Below the pieces are notes generated by a model that worked only from the letters and a program-made list of their open reading frames with translations, was not told the DNA's origin and made no database searches. The position numbers and the translations under genes were made by a program. Below are positions 17,073 to 27,861 of a stretch of 38,799 bases of DNA, one piece after another. How positions within the stretch are numbered: position 1 is the stretch's first letter; every line of letters begins with the position of its first letter. Source of the DNA: Geobacter sp. (GTDB lineage: Bacteria; Desulfobacterota; Desulfuromonadia; Geobacterales; Pseudopelobacteraceae); contig VFJM01000157.1 of assembly GCA_009886055.1 (NCBI GenBank), positions 1 through 38,799 on the forward strand, given 5' to 3'.

Positions 17073-18274
17073 ACACCATGCGAAACGACCACCACAATCA
17101 TACAAAGCGGCTTCCCAGGTTTATCCGCCTGCTCGGCCGGCTGCGCCCTCTGGAGCTGCCGGTCACCCACCGTCATAACAGCGTCGAACTCTTCCAGGGA
17201 GGGAGACAGTTTTTTGAGGCGCTGTTTGCATCGATCCGCTCTGCAGAACGAACCATCCTGCTGGAATACTACATCATAAAAAATGACCATATCGGCACCG
17301 GGGTGGCGAGTGAGCTGGTCGCCGCGGTCCAACGGGGGGTTACGGTCAGGCTGATCTACGATTATATCGGCTGTCTTGACACGCCCGCCTCCTATTTCAA
17401 AAACCTTTCCAAGCAGGGAGTCAAACTGCTCCCGTTCAACGTCCCCTCTTTCAAGCGGGGGGTCTACTGGTTCGATAAACGGGATCATCGCAAGATGGTG
17501 ATTGTCGACGGTATGCTGGCCTTTCTGGGAGGATTCAATATCGGTGATGAGTATGCCGGCTGTGTGGACGAAAAACAGAGCTTCCGGGATCTGGGCTTCA
17601 GTATCCGGGGTGAGGCGGTGTGTGAACTGGAGGCGATATTCGACGAAACCTGGTACGGTGAGCGGGGTAAGGCTGCTCCGCTGGCGGCGGCAGAACGGCC
17701 ACGGCAGCCCGACAGCAAAAGCGGTGATGCAGCTGTCAATATCATCAGCGGCGGCCCCCGTCAGCGGCGTTCCTACATCCGTGAGGCGTTTCAGGTCAAT
17801 ATCGCCTCCGCTGCCGAAGAGATCCTGATTGCCACTCCGTACTTCGTACCCGGCCCGCGCATCATCCGCTCCCTGCTGCGGGCTGTCCGACGTGGTGTGC
17901 GGGTGCGGCTGCTGTTGCCGGCCCGTAGTGACGTGCCGCTGATGCTTTTACTCGGCAGGAGCTCATACGCCACGCTGCTGCGGGGCGGGGTCGAGATATT
18001 CGAGATGGGACGGGAGATTCTGCATGCGAAGGTTATGCTGATTGACGCCGAGCGGACGGTCATCGGCTCTGCCAACCTCGACCAGCGCAGTTTTCATCGC
18101 AATTTCGAGATCAACTGCCTGGTGGATAACGTCCGGTTCGGCGGACAGATCCGGGCGCTGCTGCTGGAGGATATCGACAGCTCCTCCCCGGTAGATCTTG
18201 ATGTCCATGAGCGGCGCGGTATGGTGATCCGGATCATTGAACGGGTGGTCGGCCTGTTCGGGTGGTTTTTGTGA
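17069..18274 (+). CDS. Phospholipase D-like protein, cardiolipin synthase type
   Basis: 401 aa with two HKD motifs: DHRKMVIVDG (first; HxKxxxxD) and LHAKVMLIDAERTVIGSANLDQRS (second). The arrangement, with ELFQGGRQFFEALFASI and GGFNIGDEY, is that of bacterial cardiolipin synthases, which join two phosphatidylglycerol molecules at the membrane. The N-terminal membrane helices of ClsA are absent, so it resembles soluble-start ClsB/ClsC forms. The start GTG overlaps the regulator's stop (GTGA); an ATG nine bases later is possible. A nuclease or other phosphodiesterase role cannot be excluded from the motifs. Confidence 0.9.
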   Translation: MNTMRNDHHNHTKRLPRFIRLLGRLRPLELPVTHRHNSVELFQGGRQFFEALFASIRSAERTILLEYYIIKNDHIGTGVASELVAAVQRGVTVRLIYDYIGCLDTPASYFKNLSKQGVKLLPFNVPSFKRGVYWFDKRDHRKMVIVDGMLAFLGGFNIGDEYAGCVDEKQSFRDLGFSIRGEAVCELEAIFDETWYGERGKAAPLAAAERPRQPDSKSGDAAVNIISGGPRQRRSYIREAFQVNIASAAEEILIATPYFVPGPRIIRSLLRAVRRGVRVRLLLPARSDVPLMLLLGRSSYATLLRGGVEIFEMGREILHAKVMLIDAERTVIGSANLDQRSFHRNFEINCLVDNVRFGGQIRALLLEDIDSSSPVDLDVHERRGMVIRIIERVVGLFGWFL

Positions 18275-19098
18275 ATTTCATACAACGTGGCCGGAAACGG
18301 CCATATGAGCGCTTTGGCGACAGTGGAGGCCTGATCGACAGTCATTGCCATCTCGATCTGGAACCGCTCAACTCCGTGTTTCAGCACATTGTGCAGGAGG
18401 CCACCGCTGCAGGAGTCCAGGGCTTTGTCGTCCCCGGGGTGCACCCCGATGGATGGTCCGGAATCTCCGCAATCGCTGCAGAAACCCCCCGGATCATGCC
18501 GGCATACGGCATCCATCCGATGCACGCGGGATGTGCGAATGACCAGGTTATTGACCGGCTGCTGGAACTCGCTGCTCAGGGAGTTGCCGTCGGTGAAACC
18601 GGTCTTGATCCGGCCTATCAGGTGCCTATGGAGCTGCAGGAGCGGGCGTTTCGAGAGCAGCTCCGGGTAGCAGGAACGTACGGGTTGCCGGTACTGATTC
18701 ATTGCAGGCGGGCGTTTCAACGGGTAGCGCAGATTCTGCGCGAAGAGCGTGCCGACCGGTTGGGGGGGATCATGCACGCCTTCTCCGGCTCTGTGGAAAT
18801 GGCGCGCGAGTTCATCCGGCTCGGCTTTGCCATCTCGATTTCCGGGACCGTTACCTGGAATAATGCCGTCAAACCGTTGCGTGTTGCCCGGGAGCTGCCT
18901 CTGGAGCATCTGGTGCTGGAGACCGACGCCCCCGATATGACCCCTGAGCGGTATCGCGGAGGTTTCAACCGCCCGGCGTGGATAACGGAAACAGCGCTCC
19001 GGGTTGCGGAGGTGAGGGGGATATCTCTGGAAGATGTTGCCAGGATGACTACCGGCAATGTCCGGCGCATCCTGCGGCTGGGAAGCATTTCTGCTTGA
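18271..19098 (+). CDS. TatD-family metal-dependent hydrolase
   Basis: TIM-barrel metal hydrolase of the TatD DNase family, about 275 aa. Metal ligands are visible in order: IDSHCHLD near the N-terminus, GETGLD, LIHCRRAF, MHAFSGS and ETDAPDMTP, followed by the family's C-terminal NVRRILRL. Known members are 3'-5' exonucleases or D-aminoacyl-tRNA deacylases. The GTG at 18271 overlaps the preceding stop as GTGA, as between the two previous genes. That start adds an unusual ~25-residue basic leader before the barrel; CTG just before ATCGAC, next to GGAGG, would give a more typical N-terminus. The start is therefore uncertain. Confidence 0.92.
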   Translation: MNFIQRGRKRPYERFGDSGGLIDSHCHLDLEPLNSVFQHIVQEATAAGVQGFVVPGVHPDGWSGISAIAAETPRIMPAYGIHPMHAGCANDQVIDRLLELAAQGVAVGETGLDPAYQVPMELQERAFREQLRVAGTYGLPVLIHCRRAFQRVAQILREERADRLGGIMHAFSGSVEMAREFIRLGFAISISGTVTWNNAVKPLRVARELPLEHLVLETDAPDMTPERYRGGFNRPAWITETALRVAEVRGISLEDVARMTTGNVRRILRLGSISA

Positions 19099-19197
19099 AT
19101 ATGGATTTTTGTCGATTCTGTGCTACTATTTCAAATCAGGTGTGATGTATCGCACGAGTCCCGATAACAACTTCCAACTTGACTAAGGAGCGACTCG

Positions 19198-19530
19198 ATG
19201 AACTATGCCCTTTTATTTCTTTCCGTATGTGTCGTCACCATAAGCGGCTGCGCCATGTTCACCGCCTGGAAAAGCATCCCTCCGCCCGGGGGATGCGACC
19301 AGTGCCATACCACGGCGATCAGCGCCAACTGGCAGGCAGCCTACACACCGGCCACGGTATCAGATGAGCGCGGGCGTCTCCCCTTCCAGACCCCCGAATA
19401 CAACCAACCTTCCCTGGGTGGGCAGCAGTCGCCGCTGGAGGAGAAAAAAGTGGAGGAAAAGGCATGTTTCGACTGCCACAAATCCCCTACACCTGCACAT
19501 AAGGAACGTAAAGGGCGCTTTCATCATTAG
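19198..19530 (+). CDS. Dihaem c-type cytochrome lipoprotein
   Basis: A 110-residue exported protein. The N-terminus is a lipoprotein signal (VVTISGC, lipid-modified Cys18 predicted), so it is anchored to a membrane facing the periplasm. Two CXXCH haem-attachment motifs are present: CDQCH (33-37) and CFDCH (90-94), separated by a proline- and glutamine-rich linker. The lysine/histidine-rich C-terminus ends KERKGRFHH. Small cytochromes like this carry electrons in Geobacter-type respiration; partners are unknown. It might feed the caa3 oxidase, but nothing in the sequence shows this. AAGGAG precedes the ATG by nine bases. A tandem repeat starts immediately after the stop. Confidence 0.9.
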   Translation: MNYALLFLSVCVVTISGCAMFTAWKSIPPPGGCDQCHTTAISANWQAAYTPATVSDERGRLPFQTPEYNQPSLGGQQSPLEEKKVEEKACFDCHKSPTPAHKERKGRFHH

Positions 19531-19688
19531 TAAGTCAGAAGAGATTTTCTGCGGACTCTATGCAGAAAATCTCTTCGTTAACGCACTCATCCCGATTTTC
19601 CGGGGCTAGTAAGCTAGAAGAGATTTTCAGCGGAATGTTGCAGAGAATAACTTCGGTACCGCCCGTATCCTGTCTATAAGTGCTGACA
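19531..19688 (+). repeat. Tandem-dimer intergenic repeat, copy B
   Basis: Two adjacent diverged units: 19531-19609 and 19610 to about 19688, both beginning TAAG..AGAAGAGATTTTC. The first unit contains a perfect 15-base-pair hairpin, GAAGAGATTTTCTGC (19538-19552) and GCAGAAAATCTCTTC (19562-19576), loop nine bases. It begins directly at the cytochrome stop codon and aligns end to end with 1981-2143. It could act as the cytochrome gene's 3' hairpin, but it has no T-tract. Confidence 0.75.
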
Positions 19689-19736
19689 TAAGCGAGCGAT
19701 CAAGCAGATAACCCCGCCGCACGAAGGATACCGATC

Positions 19737-22397
<2,661 letters not shown>

Positions 22398-22424
22398 AAC
22401 GGCATTAAAAGGTCTTTCCCGCGC

Positions 22425-23132
22425 TCAATCGCCTTCGCGGCTGAATCGGTATCCGACCGCGCGCACCGTCTGAAAATGTTTCGGATGGGAGGGGTCCGGT
22501 TCGAAGTATTTCCGGAGCCGGACGATAAAGTTGTCCAGCGTCCGGGTCTCGGTGTCGCTGCTGTACCCCCATACGGACTGCAACAGATCGCTGCGATGGA
22601 TCGCCTGCCCCTCTTTCTGGAAAAAGAGGGAGAGCACCCGTACTTCCATCTCGGTCAGGTCAATCTCCCCCTGGGCTGTTCTTGCCCGGTACGAAAGCAG
22701 GAACACCTCATTGTCGCCAAAGCGATACCCCTCCTCAACCGGCTCCGGGCGATACCATGAAGAGCGGCGCAGCATCCCTTTGACCCGCAGCAGAAATTCC
22801 ACCAGATTGAACGGTTTGGTGAGGTAATCATCGGCGCCGTTTTCCAGCCCCTCCACCCGGTCGGCATCTTCGGAGCGGGCGGTCAGCATCAGAATAGGAA
22901 CACGCGGATCGACCGCCCTGATGGCGCGGCACGCCTGGAAACCATCCATGCCGGGGAGCATGACATCCAGAATAACCAGGTCAAAGCGTTCTATCTCGAG
23001 AGTTGCAAGAGCCCGCTCTGCGTTTTCAAAATGGCTGACCCGGTGCCCCTCTTCTTCCAGATTGAAGCAGATGCCGCGCGCCAGATGCATCTCGTCTTCA
23101 ACCAGCATGATATGTGGCTTGTCGTCACTCAT
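22425..23132 (-). CDS. OmpR/PhoB-family response regulator
   Basis: Cytoplasmic two-component response regulator, 235 aa. The receiver domain has the acidic pocket VEDE, the phospho-acceptor Asp56 in DLVILDVMLPG, and the conserved lysine in TKPF. A winged-helix DNA-binding domain follows from about residue 130 (EIDLTEMEVRVLSLF, LDNFIVRLRKYFEPDPSHPKHFQTVRAVGYRF). Its ATG overlaps the end of the sensor kinase gene by eight bases, so the two are translated together. Target genes are unknown; convergent acnA ends 27 bases away. Confidence 0.95.
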   Translation of the reverse strand: MSDDKPHIMLVEDEMHLARGICFNLEEEGHRVSHFENAERALATLEIERFDLVILDVMLPGMDGFQACRAIRAVDPRVPILMLTARSEDADRVEGLENGADDYLTKPFNLVEFLLRVKGMLRRSSWYRPEPVEEGYRFGDNEVFLLSYRARTAQGEIDLTEMEVRVLSLFFQKEGQAIHRSDLLQSVWGYSSDTETRTLDNFIVRLRKYFEPDPSHPKHFQTVRAVGYRFSREGD

Positions 23133-24078
23133 TCAGGTCACCTCGCGCTGCGGGAAATTTTACGGTAAACGTGCACCCTTTGCCCGGCCCGTCGCTTGTC
23201 ACGCCGACCGTGCCGCCATACCCCTTGATTACGGATTCCACGATGTAGAGACCAAGCCCGGTTCCGCGGACATGGTCGCCCGGAGGCTGGACGCGGTAGA
23301 AGCGGTCGAATACCTTTTTTTGCTCTTTCCTGTCAAGTCCGCGCCCCTGATCCTGCACCGTGAGCTGCAGCCATGCCCCGACCTTGACGAGTCGGACCGA
23401 TATCTCCGGACTCTGCGGTGAATAGAGCACCGCATTTTCAAACAGGTTGCGCACCACCATTCCCATCTCTTCGGGATCGACCAGCGCCATCAGCGAGGAT
23501 GCCGCTTCGAATGAAATGCTCCCCCCCTGCGGCAGGGTGCCCCGCTCACGCTCGACATGCTCGCCCACCAGATGTGTCAGATCGGTCAGCCGCCGCTCGG
23601 AGAGCTTGCGTCGCTGCTCCAGGCGTGCGGCCATCAGCAGATTATTGATCAGATAATGGAGCCGGTCGGTATCCTGCAGCATGGTGCTGACGAACGAATC
23701 GAGTCGCTCTTCAGAGGGCCTGCGCAGACGGATCGTCTCCAGGTGGAGCTGGATTGAGGCGAGCGGGGATTTCAGCTCATGCGTCACCTGGGAGATGATG
23801 TTGCGCTGCTGAAGATACAGGTTTGACTGGCGGTTCCAGTAGACAAAGATCACGTACACGCCGATCAGGATCAGCACCAGCATGACCAGACCTTCTACCA
23901 TGACCGGCCAGTTAGCCCCCTGACCGAGCAGTTCGGGGCGGTATTTTTCAGCCAGTTCGCGGAACTCGCGGTGCTTGCCGATGAACCAGTAGATCCAGAA
24001 CACGACAACGGTGATCCAGACCAGCTGGATGGCGATCAATGCCATGATCGGATGGAAGATGCGGCGAAGAATGTTCAT
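23125..24078 (-). CDS. Membrane sensor histidine kinase
   Basis: Sensor partner of the adjacent regulator, about 317 aa from ATG 24078. Two membrane helices (about 10-34 and 61-80) flank a short periplasmic loop of about 25 residues (EFRELAEKYRPELLGQGANW), so any external sensing domain is minimal. The H-box is SQVTHELKSPLASI with His100. The ATPase domain has NLFENAVLYSP (N box), DQGRGLD (G1) and GTGLGLYIV (G2). The track's GTG start 12 bases upstream is possible. The signal sensed is unknown. Confidence 0.93.
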   Translation of the reverse strand: MNILRRIFHPIMALIAIQLVWITVVVFWIYWFIGKHREFRELAEKYRPELLGQGANWPVMVEGLVMLVLILIGVYVIFVYWNRQSNLYLQQRNIISQVTHELKSPLASIQLHLETIRLRRPSEERLDSFVSTMLQDTDRLHYLINNLLMAARLEQRRKLSERRLTDLTHLVGEHVERERGTLPQGGSISFEAASSLMALVDPEEMGMVVRNLFENAVLYSPQSPEISVRLVKVGAWLQLTVQDQGRGLDRKEQKKVFDRFYRVQPPGDHVRGTGLGLYIVESVIKGYGGTVGVTSDGPGKGCTFTVKFPAARGDLNE

Positions 24079-24236
24079 GATTTCTGCCACCTCGTGATGT
24101 AATCTGCGTCTGTGCGGCAGGTTGAGATGCCGCTGGAATAATGGTAGTGCCGTTTTGCACGCTTGTGCATCCAGCCGCTTTCTGATACGTTAGCACGCTG
24201 AATCAGAGTTATAAATGCCTTACGGAGTATGTGTCA

Positions 24237-24716
24237 ATGGCCAGTATTGATTTCAAGAAACTTAACCGGCAGATGATGATCTACCGGATCGTACAGACAA
24301 TATTAACGGGGCTGCTGATCGTCCTGGCGATAATTTTCCAGGGTCGCTTTGCCTCCCTCCAGAAGCCGGGACAGTTCATCAGCAGTATCGTGTTTGCCAT
24401 CGTTGTGCAGCTGCTGCTGATCTATCCGGTCTACCGGCTGGCCTGGCGCGATGCCGGAGTTGAAATAGAAGGGAGCCAGCCAAAATTGACCACCGAGCAG
24501 CTGTCCGCTCTGCGTAAAAAACGGCTGATCGGGGATCTGTGGAAATTCTGCGGCGTGGCTTTTTTTATTGTCTTTGTCACGCTTATCCCGGATGCAAAGA
24601 AGGCGGCCGGGGCGCCGCTGGTTCTCGCCTCTACAATCTTCTCGTTTCTGCTGACCTGCCTGATGTATTTCCAGTGCTTCAACTTCTGCGCCAAAAAGCG
24701 GATGAAATCATTGTAA
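24237..24716 (+). CDS. Four-helix membrane protein, function unknown
   Basis: A 159-residue integral membrane protein with four predicted helices (about 20-37, 47-65, 103-121 and 128-148) and a basic linker between the second and third (TEQLSALRKKRLIGDLWKF). The N-terminus SIDFKKLNRQMMIYR and C-terminus CAKKRMKSL are basic and probably cytoplasmic. I do not recognise a family. ATG 24237 is preferred over GTG 24231 because GGAG is about ten bases upstream of the ATG but too close to the GTG. It is transcribed divergently from the sensor kinase gene and converges on the helicase gene. Confidence 0.82.
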   Translation: MASIDFKKLNRQMMIYRIVQTILTGLLIVLAIIFQGRFASLQKPGQFISSIVFAIVVQLLLIYPVYRLAWRDAGVEIEGSQPKLTTEQLSALRKKRLIGDLWKFCGVAFFIVFVTLIPDAKKAAGAPLVLASTIFSFLLTCLMYFQCFNFCAKKRMKSL

Positions 24717-24727
24717 TCATCCGATAA

Positions 24728-24749
24728 GGGGCGCGGCACGCAGCGCCCC
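24728..24749. terminator. GC-rich hairpin between convergent genes
   Basis: Perfect seven-base arms GGGGCGC (24728-24734) and GCGCCCC (24743-24749) around an eight-base loop, lying between the membrane-protein stop and the helicase stop. No T-tract follows on either strand, so it may be a weak bidirectional terminator or a dispersed REP-like hairpin. Confidence 0.45.
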
Positions 24750-27250
24750 TACGCCCCCCTGAAAAACTCCTCCATCCTGGCAAACAGCTCAGTTGAATCC
24801 CCTCTGACTATTTCCGTATCCGGCAGCGAGCGGAGAAAAATCCTGCCGTAACTCTTGTTGAGTACGCGACGGTCAAGGATCAGTACCGCTCCACGGTCAT
24901 CGCGGCTCCGGATCAGCCGCCCGAAACCCTGACGGAACTTGATAACCGCCTGCGGCACGGAAAAATCGCGGAACGGGTCACCGCCATCGGCCTTGATTTT
25001 TTCGGCGCGCGCCTGTTGAACCGGCTCGGTCGGCACCTGGAACGGGAGCCGGGCGATGATCACCAGCCGCAGCGCCTCTCCCTTGACATCGACCCCCTCC
25101 CAGAACGAATCGGTGCCGAACAGCACGGCATTACCCTCCGCGCGGAACTTCGTCAGCAGGGCGTGGCGACCGGTTTCCCCCTGTTTGAGGGAGGTCAGCC
25201 CGAGGCGTGACAGCGCAGGGGAGAGAACCTGGTACACACGGTTGAGCATATCGTAGGAGGTGAAGAGGATAAAGGCTCCTCCGCGTGAGATCGTAACCGC
25301 CCGGAGGATATGGCTCTCCAGTGCTTCCCGGTAGCCGGGCGCCGTCGGCTCCGGCATCTCATCCGGTATCGCGACAAAAACCTGGCGCGCATAGTCAAAT
25401 GGGGATGCCAGCTGCAGTTCGGTGAGGCGTTCCTTGGGGAGCAGGGCGAAGCCGGTCCGCTTTTTGAGATAGCCGAATTCCCCCCCCACCGTCAGCGTGG
25501 CGGAGGTGACGATAATGGTTTTGAGCCGGTCGAGGACGCTCTCCTTCAGCTGGGCCGAGATGTCGAGCGGCGCGGCGGTGAGCCGGGCCTGGACGCCCCG
25601 GCTCCCCCGCCTGGTCTCGATCCAGCGGCAGTATCCTTCGGCTTCGGTCGTGAAGAAGAGCAGTGCGTCTGCCATCGCCTGCAGCCGCCCTTCAATCCCC
25701 CCCGTATCGAGCAGCTGGTCGGCCAGCTTTTCCTGCAGCTTCTCCGGGAGATCCTTTGAGCGCCGCAACAGAGTGCGCAGCGACGAGGTATAGTCATTCA
25801 CGGCATCCGCCAGAACGTGGAGCCGCTGCCGGCACTCCTGCCAGAAGGGGGTGCGCTCCACCTCAGGGGTGATCCGCAGCTTCTGCTCCCTGCCGGCCGC
25901 ACCCCCTGCCCCATGCTCTACACTCACCGCCAGCCAATCCATGGTCTGCTCCGTCACTCCGGTCAGATCATGGGCTTTGGGGAGGAGATGACTTTCAAGC
26001 AGCCCCGACAGCTCGGTGTAGAGCCCCTCCTGCGATTCCGGCAGGTCACGGGTGATGCGGGAGGAGATGATCGTCAGCAGACCGGCACGGCCGGCCTTCT
26101 GCGGCACCAGCCGCTGCAGTTGCTTGAGGATCCCGCTCCGGGCGATCGTCAGTGACAGATGGCTGGTGGCGACATCCTCCAGATGATGACCCTCGTCGAA
26201 TATCAGGCGGGTAAACGGGGGGAGGATGGCGGTGGCATCGTAGCCGGTCTCCTTGCGGAGGACGATGTCCGACAGCAGCAGGGCGTGGTTTACCACCAGC
26301 ACCCGTGCGGTAGATGATTCGCGCCTGGCCCGGTAGAAGAAGCAGCGGTTGAAATGCTTGCAGCGTGAGCGGCCGCACTGGTCGGCTTCGCAGCAGACCT
26401 CCTCCCAGGTGCCGCCGTGCGGCGTGAAGGCGAGATCACTGCGGCAGCCGTCCTGACTGCTGCGGCTCCACTCGATGATGGTTGTCAGCTCGGCAGACGA
26501 TTCATCCGGGAAAAGCGACGGTTCCGCCTCCGCATGTTCCAGTTTGCGCAGACAGGCGTAGTTGCTGCGACCCTTGACCAGCGCCGCCTTGAACTCCACG
26601 GCGCAGTTGCGGGCCAGGAAGGGGAGGTCTTTTCTGATCAGCTGTTCCTGCAGATTGATGGTGTTGGTGGATACCACCACCCGCTCATTGTTCCGCACCG
26701 CCCAGAGAATGGCCGGAATCAGGTACGCCAGCGACTTTCCGGTGCCGGTGCCGGCCTCTACGAGTACCACCCGGTCATGGTTGAAGGCTTCGGCGACGGC
26801 AAAGGCCATTCTCACCTGTTCCTCGCGCTGCTCAAATCCCTTGAGGTGCGCCATCATGCCGTCAGAAGCAAAGACACGGCCGATCTCCTCCAGGGAGAGG
26901 AGCTCACCTTTCTTCTCGGTAAAAGGGGCGACTACCTGATAACAGCGGCTGCAGTCGTTGTTGACGATGGCAAAGCCGATCCCCTGGTTGCCGCAAACCG
27001 AGGCGATGTCCATATCCGCAGATGAGGGTGTCAAGTCGCCGGAGGGATGGTTGTGGATGACGACGTCGCCACCCGATGCGCGGGTGATAATGGCGGGCAC
27101 CGCCACCTTGCTGCCGCGGGCGATGACCTCCGCTTCACAGACGATGCCGTCTACGTTGGTGCGACCGATGAAGAACACCTCGTTGCCCCCGGCAGCGGCA
27201 ATCTCGTGGCGCATCAGGGCGCGGCAATCGGAGGTAAATTGAGTTTCCAT
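24749..27250 (-). CDS. JAB/MPN metalloprotease-like domain fused to a DinG/XPD-type helicase
   Basis: A two-part protein of about 833 aa. Residues 1-110 form a JAB/MPN+ domain with the zinc-ligand signature HNHPSG (66-71) and Asp79 in the HxHPSGxxxPSxxD pattern used by JAMM isopeptidases and RadC proteins. The rest is a superfamily 2 Fe-S helicase: Walker A EAGTGTGKS (about 165), cysteines of the 4Fe-4S domain (YACLRKLE, CCEADQCGRSRCKHFNRCFFY), motif II IFDEGHHLED, and C-terminal SFWEGVDVKGEALRLVIIARLPF and QGFGRLIRSRDDRG. DinG unwinds D-loops, R-loops and forks. The role of the JAB domain is unknown; RadC-like DNA-processing or peptide cleavage are both possible. ATG 27250 (METQFTSDC) is preferred over the track's upstream GTG. 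A strong terminator lies just upstream. Confidence 0.93.
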   Translation of the reverse strand: METQFTSDCRALMRHEIAAAGGNEVFFIGRTNVDGIVCEAEVIARGSKVAVPAIITRASGGDVVIHNHPSGDLTPSSADMDIASVCGNQGIGFAIVNNDCSRCYQVVAPFTEKKGELLSLEEIGRVFASDGMMAHLKGFEQREEQVRMAFAVAEAFNHDRVVLVEAGTGTGKSLAYLIPAILWAVRNNERVVVSTNTINLQEQLIRKDLPFLARNCAVEFKAALVKGRSNYACLRKLEHAEAEPSLFPDESSAELTTIIEWSRSSQDGCRSDLAFTPHGGTWEEVCCEADQCGRSRCKHFNRCFFYRARRESSTARVLVVNHALLLSDIVLRKETGYDATAILPPFTRLIFDEGHHLEDVATSHLSLTIARSGILKQLQRLVPQKAGRAGLLTIISSRITRDLPESQEGLYTELSGLLESHLLPKAHDLTGVTEQTMDWLAVSVEHGAGGAAGREQKLRITPEVERTPFWQECRQRLHVLADAVNDYTSSLRTLLRRSKDLPEKLQEKLADQLLDTGGIEGRLQAMADALLFFTTEAEGYCRWIETRRGSRGVQARLTAAPLDISAQLKESVLDRLKTIIVTSATLTVGGEFGYLKKRTGFALLPKERLTELQLASPFDYARQVFVAIPDEMPEPTAPGYREALESHILRAVTISRGGAFILFTSYDMLNRVYQVLSPALSRLGLTSLKQGETGRHALLTKFRAEGNAVLFGTDSFWEGVDVKGEALRLVIIARLPFQVPTEPVQQARAEKIKADGGDPFRDFSVPQAVIKFRQGFGRLIRSRDDRGAVLILDRRVLNKSYGRIFLRSLPDTEIVRGDSTELFARMEEFFRGA

Positions 27251-27278
27251 AAGGTCTGGTACCATAGCACACTGCACG

Positions 27279-27312
27279 AAAAAAGGCACCGGGGAAACCG
27301 GGTGCCTTTTTT
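27279..27312. terminator. Rho-independent terminator (bidirectional shape)
   Basis: AAAAAAGGCACCGGGG-AAA-CCGGGTGCCTTTTTT: arms GGCACC (27285-27290) and GGTGCC (27301-27306), with inner GG/CC pairs, flanked by an A-run on one side and a T-run on the other. On the minus strand it follows the chromate transporter stop (27343) and precedes the helicase start, so it most likely ends the chrA transcript. Confidence 0.88.
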
Positions 27313-27342
27313 AAATACTGACAAACAGAAATGCGGTAACGG

Positions 27343-27861
27343 TCAGTTCAGCAGCAGTCCAACGACCCCCGCACCCAGTATAACAAACATCGGCGTGACT
27401 TTTGTCCATTTGAAGAGCGCAAAGCCGACCGCCAGGATCAAAAACTCCTTCGCTCCCGTAAGTGATGCAACCCCCAGGTTCCAGGCAGCGGCGGCCACCA
27501 GTCCGACCACCGCCGGGAGCAGGCCGTCGAGGGTGCTGCTGATGATGTCGATTTTCTTCAGGCGATCGTAATTGCGCCCGACGACCAGCATCAGCACGAC
27601 ACAGGGGAGGAAAATAAAGATCGTGGCGATCAGGGCGCCCGGAAAGCCCCCGGCCCGGAAACCGGTAAAGGTGGCCAGCATCGCAAGCGGTCCGGGGGTC
27701 AGTTGCGAGAGCGCCAGGCCGTCGAGAAACTGCTGCAGGGTCAGCCACCGGTACTGTTCGACCATGATATGGTTAAGGAGCGGAATAAGCACGTAGCCGC
27801 CGCCGACAAACATCAGGCCGATGCGGAGGTAGATCCAGGCAATCGTAAACAGGGAGGTCAT
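27343..27861 (-). CDS. chrA: Chromate transporter, short-chain C-terminal half
   Basis: Half-size CHR-family membrane protein, 172 aa. The start ATG at 27861 shares a base with the upstream half's stop (TGATG), so the first 142 residues of the track's ORF are another-frame shadow. Family blocks are FVGGGYVLIPLLNH near the N-terminus and LSQLTPGPLAMLATFTGF, the signature GPxxM-like loop, followed by helical repeats. CHR proteins export chromate or related oxyanions by proton exchange. Short-chain CHR proteins work as a pair with opposite topology, and this is the second member. An actual chromate role is inferred; sulfate or other oxyanions are possible. Confidence 0.9.
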   Translation of the reverse strand: MTSLFTIAWIYLRIGLMFVGGGYVLIPLLNHIMVEQYRWLTLQQFLDGLALSQLTPGPLAMLATFTGFRAGGFPGALIATIFIFLPCVVLMLVVGRNYDRLKKIDIISSTLDGLLPAVVGLVAAAAWNLGVASLTGAKEFLILAVGFALFKWTKVTPMFVILGAGVVGLLLN

